A DNA stretch of 64,000 nucleotides from Jaapia argillacea MUCL 33604 (lineage: Eukaryota; Basidiomycota; Agaricomycetes; Jaapiales; Jaapiaceae), in contig KL197725.1 in NCBI GenBank assembly GCA_000697665.1, forward strand, positions 314,615 to 378,614, read 5' to 3'. Positions within the stretch are counted from its first letter, which is position 1. Every line of letters begins with the position of its first letter. Under the pieces are notes generated by a model. That model was given only the letters and a program-made list of their open reading frames with translations. It made no database searches and was not told the DNA's origin. Below are positions 22,712 through 33,868 of this stretch, in pieces. The position numbers and the translations under genes were made by a program.

Positions 22712-23286
22712 GGAGGAAAACCTGGTGAGACGGACTCTTCATTATAAGGACTCGCTCCTCGATGATTCGGAGTGAACGCAACCGAACATTGACTCAGTGG
22801 ACAACCGTTTGTAATATATGAGCCACCACGGTGCTAAAATTGTCCAAGTCCGTCAGTGAGGACAGTGTGAGAACCGCGGTACCGACCACTATCCGCTCAC
22901 GTTAGATGCCGCCAAGTCACTCGCAGGGTGTATCAGCACCTCACAATGAATGTTGCTCGCCAGCTGGACCTCATGTATACCCAAGGATCGAAGCGCCCTC
23001 GTACCTCCATGCTTGTCGGCATGCAGTTGAAGTGTATCGGCGAACGAGTTCGGGTTAAAGTTGCATCGGACAATTCCGTGCGGAAATACACATAAATTTA
23101 AATCAAGTTTCTCCCTCTGCCAAATCGTGTAGGTCCATTGGCTGGGACTGGGATAGGTACCCAGTATCTGATGAACCATGTAGAGACTCCATCCATAACC
23201 AGAGCATTCTCTCTCGATGACACCTCATCGCCGGGGTGACCCGAGTCACGCCTCCCTTTCCCCGCTCACTGGAAGACACCACCCAC

Positions 23287-23326
23287 TTACAGCGCCTTTC
23301 ATAAGTATGCGGAAAGACAAAAAGTT
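23287..23326 (+). repeat. Inverted-repeat arm, left
   Basis: The 40-bp arm begins TTACAGCGCC and ends CAAAAAGTT. Its reverse complement lies at 23816-23855 with one mismatch. Weaker similarity continues inward for about 45 bp. No target-site duplication is visible at the outer ends. Confidence 0.85.
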
Positions 23327-23815
23327 CGTGGGCACCCCAGCTCCACCTAGTGACCAAAATTGGCACGCTTCTGACCAAGCCATCACCGCCGTCAGCCCCA
23401 CCTCCTCCAACCGCTATCCTGGTTTGCTACCGGGTTTGGGACTAATATGTCCTTTCAAGTCGTCACCGTGCCCTGGGCTCAAATACTAATGATTTGGAAG
23501 TCCGTTATGCATCCTCCTTGACGAGCAAGCTCTCGCCAAATTCACTGGTCTGTCGGGTATTATCAAGAGTATGGTGTATGGTACTACCCTCATGCCAGTC
23601 GGACGACGCGCGAGACCTCACCGTTTGACCAGCTGCAGGACGAGAAGCAGAGTACAATGGGGTTGTTGCAGTGGAATGTGTATTTTGTAAAATAGTAACA
23701 TTGACTTTTGTATGGAGCAAAGAACTCATAACCTGTGGAAACTTCGGTGGTTGCCCGACGTCGATCGGCGGTGAGCTCCAAATATGAGGTCATTCGGTGG
23801 CTGAGGAGGCTCGAC

Positions 23816-23855
23816 AACTTTTTGTCTTTCCGCATACTTATGAAAAGCGCTGTAA
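23816..23855 (-). repeat. Inverted-repeat arm, right
   Basis: Reverse complement of 23287-23326 with 39 of 40 positions equal. It ends 7 nt from the stop codon of membrane gene B, so it lies in that gene's 3' untranslated region. A transcript reading both arms could fold into a long hairpin. Confidence 0.85.
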
Positions 23856-23862
23856 TGAGTCT

Positions 23863-24811
23863 TCATCTGCTGCGCTGGACCAAACCCTCTTCTAATCTCT
23901 TCGTCGACTCATCTGCACTCCTGTTATACATCGCTTCCGCCACGATGACAGCTCCTCCTGCCATAACGATTCCAATTATGATCGGGATCCCTGCAACGAT
24001 CATAAACCCAGGCTCCGAAATCGAGCTGGAGTACTTCGACGGGAGCGTGGTGGTACCGTTCCCATTCGACGAGTTATTCGTCGACCGTATCGTTCCGACG
24101 AAGATGCAATGTCCCAAGAGGATGAGGAGGGTCGAATATGCCGAAATGACGACTGGGACCGCCATAGCGGCAGCCACCACCTTCTGTGTCTTCATCCCCG
24201 TCAACTGTCCAGATACGGCCTTCGACATGTCCTCGTCACTCGATCCCAACGCCAACACCCCGAAGTAGTGGATGGTGAAGAATCCACATAAACTCAACCC
24301 TAAAGCCCCAGCGAACATGGATCGACCCAACCACCAAGCTTGGTCAATCCCGGAAAACGCGAGTGATGCCGCAGCGATTGTCGCCAACAATGATAACTTG
24401 GGTTACTCAATACGGAGGTCGCCTTCCGATGAAGACGAATCGACGTACTGTAGTTGCCAATCGATCCCATTCTTCTTGTTGTCCCTCCCTCCATTTCTCG
24501 ATCTCTTTCGCATCGGCCGCTTTTTGCACTGTGGAAGCTTGCTCGTTATCCGATGCCTTGGCATACAGCTTTACTCGCTGTAGGAACTTGCGTGCGAATC
24601 CCAGGAAGAAGACGTTGGTTATGAGCCAGAGAAAACGGTACAGTAAGTTGCTATCGTCGTCGTTGTCGGTCGCATGACGGCTCGACGCGGATGAGGTGCG
24701 ATTTACTTCGACCGTTTGGACGGTAGCGTCTTGGGTGTCGGCGGGACTCGTCGTGTTGTTACCTCGCAATTGCTTCTGACTAGTCGGGGACGGGGTATGA
24801 GTGGGATTCAT
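23863..24811 (-). CDS. Multi-pass membrane protein, paralogue B, 298 aa
   Basis: Two exons, 24449-24811 and 23863-24396, with the intron in the same place as in paralogue A. A Thr/Ser/Asn-rich soluble N-terminus (1 to about 55) is followed by a hydrophobic helix (FLWLITNVFFLGFARKF) and the conserved GQQEEWDRLAT stretch. The signature SLAFSGIDQAWWLGRS and three strong membrane segments come next (MFAGALGLSLCGFFTIHYF, VVAAAMAVPVVISAYSTLL, FMIVAGIPIIIGIVMAGGA). The loop before the last segment is Asn/Ser/Thr-rich and longer than in A. It follows metacaspase 3 on the same strand by 448 nt. The family is unrecognised; it is certainly paralogous to 16932-17911. Confidence 0.75.
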
Positions 24812-25259
24812 GTCGAAGCTGGTTCTCTCGCTCTGCCTCGCTCTTCTGGGTTTTTTAACGCTTGGCCGAGCAATATGCGCAGCTATCCATTCTTGTACGT
24901 GCTCAAGCGCCCTTTGATGGATTAAACCACACGTGTTTCCATTGAGCTTTTGTAATTAGGGAATAATGCGGGTTGAGTAAACGGAAGTCTTGTATCTCCG
25001 AGAAGAGAGATATTTTTGGGGCCACTAGAACGAAACTGGGCAGTCTAGTAAATGCTATGCCGTAAGAAGAGGAAGCCAAGGGCGATGCAGCGCTGTATAT
25101 ATCATAGCATTAATGAACAGGCAACTTGCACATCTGATCGGAACCCTGCCACACCTCAAACGGTGCTCACAAGCAAAAAATAGAGTCCATATTCTGTGTG
25201 AGGGTAAGTCTTACATTCCCGATGAAGACGAGAACAAAGTACGCACGAGGGTCTTTTGA

Positions 25260-27496
25260 CTACCAAGCTAACTCGATTTTCAAAACTTCAGTGGGCCAAC
25301 AAACATCAAAGGATGGTACACACCATAGGCAATTGATAACCTGGTTCCGGATCGGAATCACTCCGCTGGATATTCAACTCCTTGCCGAACCGAATGATAT
25401 CTTCCTTCATTTTAACAATCTGACCTTGGAGTTGTTTGCTAGTCATGAAATCCTAAGTGAGTTCCGATGACATGGTCTATATGCGAGGAGCCTACTTGAT
25501 TTCCTGCATCAGTTCTCGATACGATAGATGGCCGTCACGACCTAGTACACTGAGCAACGCCTGAATCCCGAATTATCCGTTAGCATTCAATGAAGGCGCC
25601 TCTGATACTGGTGAAGCCTACCTGAGAAAAGAAGCCACCGCCATCGCCCTCAAGCGTGGTCTGGGAGTCCATACAGCTGGAAAACGAAACCTAAGGTTAA
25701 GAATGGCACTTCTAAGTAAGGTTTAATTGGAGGTTAGTCGATCCCACTCACAACTTCCGGTATTAAAGTAGGGCTGCCTGGAGGGGTTTCCCCTGTACAA
25801 GTACCAAGAGATCCTCTCCGTACGGGACATTGTAAACAAGTCGAAGGACACTCGGGATACTCGACACATATAGCGCACTTTGGCAATACTGGAGAGAAGG
25901 CCCGTTCCATCCCAGGGTAATTGAACCACCCTACAAGTGAAGTCGCAGAGTCGAGTGATGTTGAACTGGCCACCGACTTCAAGGACGAAGACCTTTCCGG
26001 AGTTCGAGGATTGGAAGCTAGAGGGGACGGTGGACGGTTAGTCGGTGCCTCCGCATTGGACCTGATCACTGGTGAATTTATGCCGAGGTTCAACACCGAC
26101 ATGATTGACGACTGCCTTTCTGGAGATCGGGCACCGGCGGCCGCGAGGGGAGGTGAATCGACAAGATTTGGATTGGGCCAATGGGCCTGGGGAGTCATAT
26201 CGAGGTTGAGCACAGACATTATCGACGACGCCCTTTCCGGAGCTCTCCCATGTGTAGCAGTAAGAAGCGGAGATGCTAGAAAGTCCTGCGCAGCTGGATT
26301 GGACCTGATAACATCGATGCTTATACTGTGTTGGCGTGACGGTGGTTTGTCGAAACCAGCGATATCTACGCAGCGATTCGTTAGCCGGAAATACCAGTTG
26401 TTAGAATTGACCCAACCTGCGGCATCTCTCCTTCCTGAGGTGAATGTCAACGAATCTGAAGTAAAACCACGTCGAGAATGGACTGACGTGGTTTTCGGCC
26501 ACCCATTAAAGACAATCGCTTCTGCTTCCAGTCCCATGCCTTGTTACAGTGGTAGTGTTTCAAATCTAGATGGTGGTTTAATAGCCTAGCAGACACTTCA
26601 TTCGTTCGGAAACTGACCGAGCATGGTGCCCGCATGACAACAATCAAAGATTGCCTGGTAATCGGGAGCCTGGTCACCAAGCATGAAAACACGAAACATG
26701 TTCAACTCACGACAAGGCGACTTCCAAGGGGCAGCGGATCAACGAGAGAGGATTTCAGAAACTGTTCATACTTAAATGTCACAAGGTCTGCCTTTGAACC
26801 AACACGATGAAAGACCAACATTGTCTGATATTAGCTTGCCCTCGTAGGAGACGATACCTGGTTTGATTACGTAAGAAAAGTGGAACAGATGGGGAATGAA
26901 CAGAACGAACACTCGTCATGAAAGTCCTCCTCGTCATCGTGTTCTGAAGGAACCTGATGACCGTGCCCAGAATCTACTTGACAGTGAGAACCTAAGAATC
27001 GGGAGTGAGGGGATATCTTACAATAGAACAGGAATTCATCTCCCTCGATCGCTGCCTCCACTAGTCTGCGGATCTCCCTCTGGTTTGATCGGAGTGTAAG
27101 TTCGTGTATCCAGGTAATGGAGCGAAATGTTACGAACAATAAGATGATCTTCGGAGGGGAAATACTCGGGACAATCATCGTTCCCATCAAGCAAGGTGAT
27201 GACATTCATGTCCTCGTATCCGTACTTACCTGAAGGAAAAGAATAAGGGAAGAGTGGGATTAGCAAAAGGACACTGAATGGAACGCCGGTCGATTCGACT
27301 CACGTAACAAGAGATCTTTGAGGGTTAGGACATCAGGACGAGCACATCGCAAATATTGCCACTGTTCCTTGCAAGGTGAGTCAAAGTAAGTGATACCAAT
27401 GAGCAACGCCTTCTTCTGGGGTTGGCGCCCGACGACACCGGGGGTTTCGTCTGCGTCTGCGGGTAACATACTGGTCGCAGTGGGGAGATGACACAA
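25260..27496 (-). CDS. Metacaspase 3 with long repeat-bearing insert, 523 aa
   Basis: Thirteen exons: 27304-27496, 27138-27229, 27022-27079, 26911-26973, 26820-26857, 26711-26761, 26618-26654, 26488-26565, 25752-26455, 25622-25690, 25496-25560, 25341-25438, 25260-25285. Exon order and several exon sizes (63, 38, 51, 37, 78, 69, 65 nt) equal those of metacaspase 1, so the two share a recent ancestor. The p20-like part starts KKALLIGITYFDSPC; catalytic His is in FYYSGHGHQ (H118) and catalytic Cys in IFDCCHAGTML (C171). The linker exon is 704 nt against 275 nt in metacaspase 1, adding about 140 residues with three PER-S-S-I/L repeats. The p10-like part has VSFSSCMDSQTTLEGDGGGFF. The last exon, coding VLKIELAW, is the least certain. 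An alternative start lies nine codons downstream (27469). Membrane gene B follows on the same strand. Confidence 0.8.
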
Positions 27497-29026
27497 ATTG
27501 AAAACACCAGATAAGTTGGTCGCAGAGTTTTCCGGTCGAGAGGATTAAAGATGGCTCCGGGGGGGGGGAGTGCTAGGGCGTGAAGGTAAGTTAAAAGCAC
27601 GGAGATACACCGCCGCCGAAGGAATGATCGATTGGGCGCTTAGCCCTGCTATGAATACCACGAGAGGCATGTGAGGCGCCGTTAATAGTACTCGATCAGT
27701 CCCTTCGAGGAGACTCCGACTCCAAACCAACCAAGTTTGATAGAAATAGCGGAGCTGAAGGGGATCTGACTTCAAGCCAGTGTTTCAATTCGAGGGAATA
27801 CTCTGCGTGTTATGTCGCGGAGTTGGAGAAACAAGAGGCCGTGGACTAGAATTGAACATTTTCTCCGTGGATTGCAAGGAACCGAAGCGGTTCTGGTCCG
27901 GTACGTGGTCACAAAGCATGTACTGATGCAGGAGAAGAGGAAGTGGTGTGGCTGAAGGAAGTGGCGCCAGGCTTTGGCCATCTTTAGCGTACTTACCAGT
28001 CACATGACTCGAACGCGTCGCCTGGTGGCTGCTGCGCACCACTTTGTTTTTTCATCTGGTATCATAAAGGCATAAGAACCCCAAATTTCAGCGTCAATCC
28101 AGTATCTTTCCTTGGTTCCACCCTCATCATAGAAAGAGACGGCTCTGGGTCCTCTTTAAACCCCTCACCATGGTCGCTACGGGCGTGCCAGCGCTCAGAT
28201 CCAACCCAGGGCCCCTACTATCTTATCACCCCGGGACAGTTGGATACATCCCGTCGACATACATGAAGCCCCATACGTTCTGCGATAGAAGTAGCTCGCA
28301 ATCCGTCTCCGGGTTTACTGCTGTCTCTGAGTCCTTTGAATGGGGCGTGATCGTCCTTCTGCTAGCAGGATACACCCATTGAGCTTTACTTCCAGGCGTT
28401 GTGAGGCCCATGGATGCATCTTTCGCGAGAGGATAGTAATTCCTCCTGGCTATGCGCCGCTATTACCTCTCCATTGGTCGGTAACGTCCCTCAAAATTTC
28501 TCTTGGAATACTTCGACATCTCTAAGGTCTCACCCATCCTTGCGTCCTTCAGAAGCAATGCTATCCAGCAAGTATAGTGCGCCCACCCAACTGGGGTTTA
28601 ACCTCTGGGCAGTGGGAAACATATGAGCCAAAGCATGGTATCGAACAACCATGGTCCTCATCAGGTTTCCTGGGGCCTGTCCGAACCAAACCGATGGAGT
28701 ATTTGGCGTCTCCGTGTTTGAATGGTGAGCAGATCCGTTCTCTGCGATGGATTTCGTCTGACAACTTTTCTGTCGTCTCGTAAGGGTTGGGGGTATGATC
28801 GAGGAGGATCTACTCGAGGAAGTGCTTTGAGCGGACAATGGACTATGGCCAGATACCATGTATGACCCCAAGATGTAGGGAGTGAACTGAAATGAGCGCA
28901 AGAGAATCGAAGATATAGACGTTTGGATATCTATCACACTCTTCTGCATACCACCTCCGAACTCCTGCGATACCATATCGACTTTACTACGTCGCTCAAC
29001 GAACAGACCTAACCCCACTCCACCCC
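27497..29026. other. Gene-poor region
   Basis: No gene could be supported. Open frames of 60-165 codons occur on both strands (for example 28530-29030 minus), but without motifs or a splice pattern. 27556-27566 is a run of G that should be checked for sequencing error. Confidence 0.3.
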
Positions 29027-29587
29027 TCAATCCTCCAAAACCGGTCCCACATCCCCATAAACCGGATCCCTCTCAAACCATCCCAACCCCCCAATCCTCT
29101 CCCAAACACCCTCCTCCCCCTCTCTCCCATAAAACATATCCCACTGTTGCCCTCCAACAGGATAACACCCCAACATCTCAAACGTACCCCCCTCCCCTCT
29201 AAGATCCTCTAACAATCGATGCGAAACCCCAGCAGGATGTACTATAACATCACCCTTCTTCACCACCGTTTCCACCTTCCCCGGATTATCTTCCCCGCCG
29301 AATAGGAGACGAGCGGAGCCGGAGAGTATGACGAGAACTTCGTGTGTGGTGGAATGGAAATGGGAAATGGAGTACATTGTATACGTCCATTGAGGTTCTA
29401 TAACTCCTATTTTCTTGAGGTGAGCAGTAACGGTGGATTTGAATTGAGATTTGGATGTGGAAGGAGGTGGAGTGAAAGCGCCGTGGTAGATGTATAAGGG
29501 TTTGGAAGTAATGGATGAGTTGGGGATTAGGGCGTGACGAGGGATATGGTGTTTGGTTACTTTGAGAGATGAGAGAGGTGTTAGCAT
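29027..29587 (-). CDS. Single-domain cupin (YjlB-like), 186 aa
   Basis: Intronless. The start reads TKHHIPRHALIPNSSITSKP, the pattern of YjlB-type cupins in which HxIP..IPN opens the fold. Cupin motif 1 falls in FHSTTHEVLVILSGSARLLFG (His and Glu expected to bind metal, then a Gly-rich turn). Motif 2 is in GDVIVHPAGVSHRL, with the final metal-binding His. Members are small cytosolic metal-binding beta-barrels; their reaction is mostly unknown. There is no signal peptide. A GATAA array lies 59-88 nt upstream of the ATG, so GATA-factor control, for example by nitrogen status, is possible. Confidence 0.8.
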   Translation of the reverse strand: MLTPLSSLKVTKHHIPRHALIPNSSITSKPLYIYHGAFTPPPSTSKSQFKSTVTAHLKKIGVIEPQWTYTMYSISHFHSTTHEVLVILSGSARLLFGGEDNPGKVETVVKKGDVIVHPAGVSHRLLEDLRGEGGTFEMLGCYPVGGQQWDMFYGREGEEGVWERIGGLGWFERDPVYGDVGPVLED

Positions 29588-29645
29588 GGTGGTGGGTTTG
29601 GTTTAAGGGGTTGTGGGTGCGCTGACGAAGGCCATGAATACTTGA

Positions 29646-29675
29646 GATAAGATAAGACAAGATAAGATAAGATAA
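29646..29675. promoter_or_regulatory. Six tandem GATAA units upstream of the cupin gene
   Basis: Six consecutive 5-bp units: five GATAA and one GACAA. Each GATAAG matches the WGATAR site of fungal GATA factors. It sits between the stop of the MYND gene and the start of the cupin gene, 59-88 nt before the cupin ATG. It may also be a plain microsatellite. Confidence 0.5.
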
Positions 29676-29706
29676 CCCAAATTTAACCTTTGTCCCTTGC
29701 ACCCCC

Positions 29707-31897
29707 TCAAAACCGAGCAGGATCGCCAAGCCGGACCATCAACCGATTCAAAACCTCCCTAGCTCCCCGAACCTCGCCCTCACTCAAATCCCTCCCATAT
29801 TCCTCCTCTTCCTCGTCCCATTCTCCTCCACTCGGCACTCGCCCAAGAGGCCCAGACTTCCCAAGCACCAACACATTCCCACTCGTAACAGTCAACAACA
29901 TAACCCTCCCCCTCCCCCCACACAACACACTCTCAACAAGCGTATGCTTCTCCCCATTCTCCCTCACCCTCTCTATCATCCTCGCATTCCTCTCCTCCAT
30001 CGTCTCTGATCCCGTCGTTTCCCTCTCCTCGTTCTTTTCATTGTATGCTGATAGGGCTTTGAGAGAGAACTTGGGCGGGAGGGAGGTGTAGTCTATGCAG
30101 ATTGCTAAGGATGTGAGAGGGAGGGAGGCGAATTGGGTGGAGGCGAGGGAGAGAAGGTGTGCGAGGGAGTGTTGCGCGTGCGTTAGGGAGAGGTGGTGTA
30201 GGAATTTCTTGTCTGTTGATTCGATTTTCGTTAATTTGCCATCTGTTTAGGGGTGGGTCGAATCAGACGTAGGGTCGAAATGTCGAATTAAATTTCGTTC
30301 AAACACGATTAACAAAGGAGGGAAAACGTACCAGTTTGTTCTCGCTGCTTCAACTTACAAACCGTCCTATGATCTCCTTCCTTCCAAGCAAGCACCTGAC
30401 ACTCTTCCGAACAATAAAGTGTAACTTGACATGCAGAGCATTTCCTAAAATTGTTCTTGACGTCTACTTTGTTGCACTACAAGGACCAAACAAGGGGTAA
30501 GTCGAGGCGATGCAGAGAGAGGAGAGGGGAGATGAACCTTGACGTTATCACACGTCCTGCCCTTTTCCTTATTCCCATCCCACACCATCGCAATCGCAAT
30601 CGTCTCTTTCGCCAATCCCAAAAACGTCTCCCAAACCCTCCCCTTCTCACCACCCAAACCCTTCCCTCTCTCAAGCCCATCAACCTTACCCAACCCATTC
30701 TCGACAGCGCGTATAACAGAATAATAAACCAAATATCTCGAAAGCACATCTCCCAAAACCGAAAAGATCATCTCCCTATCCTCCTTTTCCAACATCTCGA
30801 GCGCCGACGAACTCACAGTCGCAAAGAAAGCTCGGAGTAAACCGGCGTTTAGAGATTGAGTTATCCACGTACATCCATCTCCCGATTCTAACGTATTCCT
30901 CAAGTAACCGAAAAGCGAGACCGTAGCGTCCAGTAACGTTCGATCATTCGGGTTGGAAATTATCGCGGAGGATACAGTGACGAGAGCTTTGGTTACGGTG
31001 GTTACGACTCCTGATGTGAGAAGGGCGTGCCGGAGGGGGTGATCTGCGTTATAAGAGAATTCGTTCAACACATCTGCGAACATCGCTATACGAATTCCCT
31101 TCACGACACCCGCTTTAGCAGCGATTTGTAAACGAGTGATCGCGATTTTGGCTACTACGTTCGCCTTTCCTGCTCCTCCAGCTCGGATTATTGTGTCTAG
31201 GATCAGTGGTGGCGAGAGAGTTAACAATGCGTCTAGTAACGCAGATCCCAGTGGGACGATTTCGGAAGAGGGTGGTAAACCTTGTAGGTCCTCTAATATC
31301 CAGAGTTTCGTAGCCTGCTCGAGTAGACCCGGCGTACCCATCATTACCGGTCGGATACGAGGATGACGAGCGATAGCGCATAAAGCAGAGGTTACGACGT
31401 CTATCGAGTCTCGTTTCGCTTTATCATTCGGTATCGACTCTGGTAAGATCCAAAAGGAGAGAAAGTGGGTCGTCCATGCGAATATACCTGGCCACGCTTT
31501 TAAGAGGGGTGGGATGATGGAAGGGTGCGCCTGGGCGAGGTGGGCTGGGGTGATGTGACTTAGACCTAGCAGGGAGTAGAATGCGAGTTGGACTGATTTG
31601 AATGTTGAGCTTGGGGCATGCGAGGAGGGAGGAGGCGGAGGGGGCACTTTTGAGGTGGCGAGATGGGTGGTGAAGACGGAGAGGATGGTTAGGGTTAAGG
31701 TGGGGGTGACTGGGAGATCTTGCCAGGATGAGGAGAGCGTGGTTAGGTCCGGGAGGGACCCTCGCTTGGCTGCTTCTATCGTCTGGAAGAAGGAGCAGAT
31801 GATGAACGATGTGAGTGATGGGATTGAGAGGAAAATAAAGTACCCGGTTTGGATTCTCGCGGAGGGCGCGGCTGAGGAGATCTGCAGATGCGCTCAT
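29707..31897 (-). CDS. MYND zinc-finger protein, 659 aa
   Basis: Four exons: 31844-31897, 30538-31782, 30332-30476 and 29707-30242. The first about 430 residues are helical repeats rich in Leu, Ala and Val, resembling ARM/HEAT-like repeats. The MYND finger begins at the exon 2/3 junction: CDNVKCNKVDVKNNF, then KCSACQVTLYCSEECQVLAW and HRTVCKL, with the Cys/His ligands expected for the fold. The C-terminal 180 residues have no known domain and a Glu-rich stretch. MYND fingers bind proline-rich peptides and occur in transcriptional regulators and mating or fruiting proteins such as MUB1/SamB, whose ARM-plus-MYND layout this resembles; that match is tentative. Codons and introns are ordinary. 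Confidence 0.75.
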
Positions 31898-32681
31898 GGT
31901 GTTAAGGCAGGTTTTTGAAGGTGTCGTTGATAAGATAGGTGTCGCGTCGCAGGATTACTGCTGGAAGGCAGGTGAAGTGAAAGGCAGAGGATGGGGGACC
32001 CACAAAAGATAGGCTTTCGGGAGATTGCCGAAGTGAGATGCCGAGTTCGCCGAAGGCCTCCTCACTTCACCTGGTTCCACACCACGCCAAAACCCCCCCC
32101 CACGGCTCTAAGCTTCAGGGATAACCCCAACCCCAACACCACGGCACCTACGTCTAAAGTAGGGACGACGAACGCACCCTTCGAACTCGAAGGACCAGAC
32201 TGTCTATCGACACTTTTGTGATCTCTCATACTTAGACAGGTTGGTACCTAGCCTGACTCGAACCCCGCATTGTTAAATCTGCTGCTGCTGCTGCTGCTCC
32301 TCTCCTCCAACATGGCCAGCCAACGTAATAATGCTCTCACTCAGGCCTCTCCGAATCTCTATTACACGGTTCCTCGCATTTGAAACTTCGACACGCCCTT
32401 TCGTTCCTAGTTGGCTTAGCAGGAGGTGAAGGTTACTGGAGGTTAGGAGACCGGAAGCAATTTCCGATTCCGAGTTCAAGATGGCAACATCAACCGTTGA
32501 CTCTTAAAGAGTACACATTGCTTCGCGGTCCCGCTCGTTGCTCTCGGGTTCTGTCCGACCTGACAAGAATTAAGAATTGACGTAAGCTAGAAACAAACTA
32601 CCGATGTCTTCGAACTGCTGGAAAACAACCATCTCTGGATACGAACACCAGATGAAGCCAACCCAACCCGAAACGACGATC
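31898..32681. other. Intergenic region with a GCT microsatellite
   Basis: No gene is seen. There is a (GCT)6 run at 32281-32298 and a C run near 32091-32102. Confidence 0.4.
32281..32298 (+). repeat. (GCT)6 microsatellite
   Basis: Six perfect GCT units, apparently non-coding. Confidence 0.85.
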
Positions 32682-32773
32682 TCATCGCAAAGTCTCCATA
32701 CTCCCAACAGAGATTATATGTGCGCTTCTTCCAAAACCTGGTTCAGATTCAACATCGAGAATCCGTCCACCAT
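32682..32773 (-). pseudogene. Last-exon fragment of the 752-aa membrane glycoprotein gene
   Basis: The minus strand reads GGRILDVESEPGFGR and then VGSMETLR followed by stop. This is the end of the gene at 37339-39934 (GGRILDVESGPGFGR .. VGSMETLR), with similar sequence beyond the stop. Only about 90 coding bases are present. The fragment abuts the 5' (left) end of segmental duplication copy 2, so it marks a rearrangement breakpoint. Confidence 0.8.
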
Positions 32774-32792
32774 CAGTGAGTCAAACACACCC

Positions 32793-33132
32793 TCATGGCC
32801 AGTCGAGCCCATTCTTCTTCTTGTCTTCCCCTCAAGTTCTCCGTGACTATCGCCGCTGGGCGGGAGCAATTCTCGAGGCGGCGTAGAGATTTGGAAGCCA
32901 ACCCAGGAAAGAGTATATATTGATGATCATTTCCAATAGTTTGCTTCGACGACAGTGGCTTCGGAAGGAGAGTTGGAGGTGAGGGCCGGGAGAGTGAGTG
33001 TTTGGGATTTTTAACAGATAGGGAAACCGAGTGGCAGGTGTCGTCTACTGGCTGGGCCGTGTCATGATGGTCCTGCTGCGGCGATCCACCCGTGGATGTC
33101 GAAAAGCTACCGGATCTATCTTGTCGTAGCAT
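32793..33132 (-). pseudogene. Truncated copy of membrane paralogue A (exon 1 only)
   Basis: Frame fragments match exon 1 of the gene at 16932-17911: SVGGSPQQD against STGGSPQQD, LGLASKSLRRLKNC against PGLASKSLRRLENC, and GRQQEEWARQAI against GRQEEEWARLAM. A deletion of roughly 60 nt removes the part before the first hydrophobic helix. Exon 2, with all three strong membrane segments and the SFSGIDQ signature, is absent and replaced by the fragment at 32682-32773. It cannot make the membrane protein. Confidence 0.8.
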
Positions 33133-33868
33133 ACAACACGGGGGCGGCGCTGCTTGTCACCGATACTGGTCAAATCCTCATCCCTATGTGTATGGTGAGG
33201 ATCGGCACAAAGGACCGCCGTGGCCCTGCCTTAGATCTAACCCTGGCATGCATGCGGAACAGCCAGTATTCCAGTGTGCCTTGAGGTGGTGTAGGTCGCC
33301 TGGAATTCGAAGTGATGCACGGGGGAGACACGTGTGATTATGAGTAGCGTGGTAGGTTTCGTCGTAGGCGCTGGCGATTAATCAAAACAGGGGATCGGAG
33401 AGGACCGAAGGCGAGGTAGATATGCCCTATAACCGTGTACGTGCCGCTCAGTCAGAAGGCATCTTAGCTCTGAAAAGGATGCTCACCTGCCCACAATGGC
33501 TGTTTGAACCGACCTAGCGCCGCGAAATCACTACCTTTTTTTAACTTTGGGGTCTGATTGGGTTTCTCGGAGTTTTGATTGATCGTCCTTCCGCCACCTG
33601 CTTGGCCTCAAGGCAGATTAACGGCTTCAAGGCGACGATGGAAGACTTTGGAAACGGTAAGGTTGCGGGATGATAATGAAGGCTCACAGCATTTCGGGAT
33701 CATGCAAGCGATATATGGGATATCCAACCGTGGCCAAAGGGCAACGCTGCGTCAGAGATCGAAAGCGTCAAGATCACAATTCGTGATGTCTGATACTCGT
33801 GGTGAAGGCGTTGAGATCTTGAGAGAAGGGTGACCCTCTCCTTGGGATGCTGAACAAGCACATCGTGA
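33133..33868. other. Spacer, duplicate of 17912-18787
   Basis: No gene. It is similar to the spacer in copy 1, with a few deletions, so it is slightly shorter. Confidence 0.5.

Larger units (their letters stand above)
22712..23862. other. Spacer containing a 40-bp inverted repeat
   Basis: No gene is recognised. A minus-strand frame (22889-23179) is open but has no known motif. Two inverted 40-bp arms at 23287-23326 and 23816-23855 enclose about 490 bp; see separate entries. Confidence 0.4.

Noticed and set aside
25921-26589. 222-codon open frame, plus strand
   Set aside because: Antisense shadow of the metacaspase 3 linker and neighbouring exons.
29690-30091. 133-codon plus-strand frame over the MYND gene end
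   Set aside because: Pyrimidine-rich complement of the Glu/Arg-rich MYND C-terminus.
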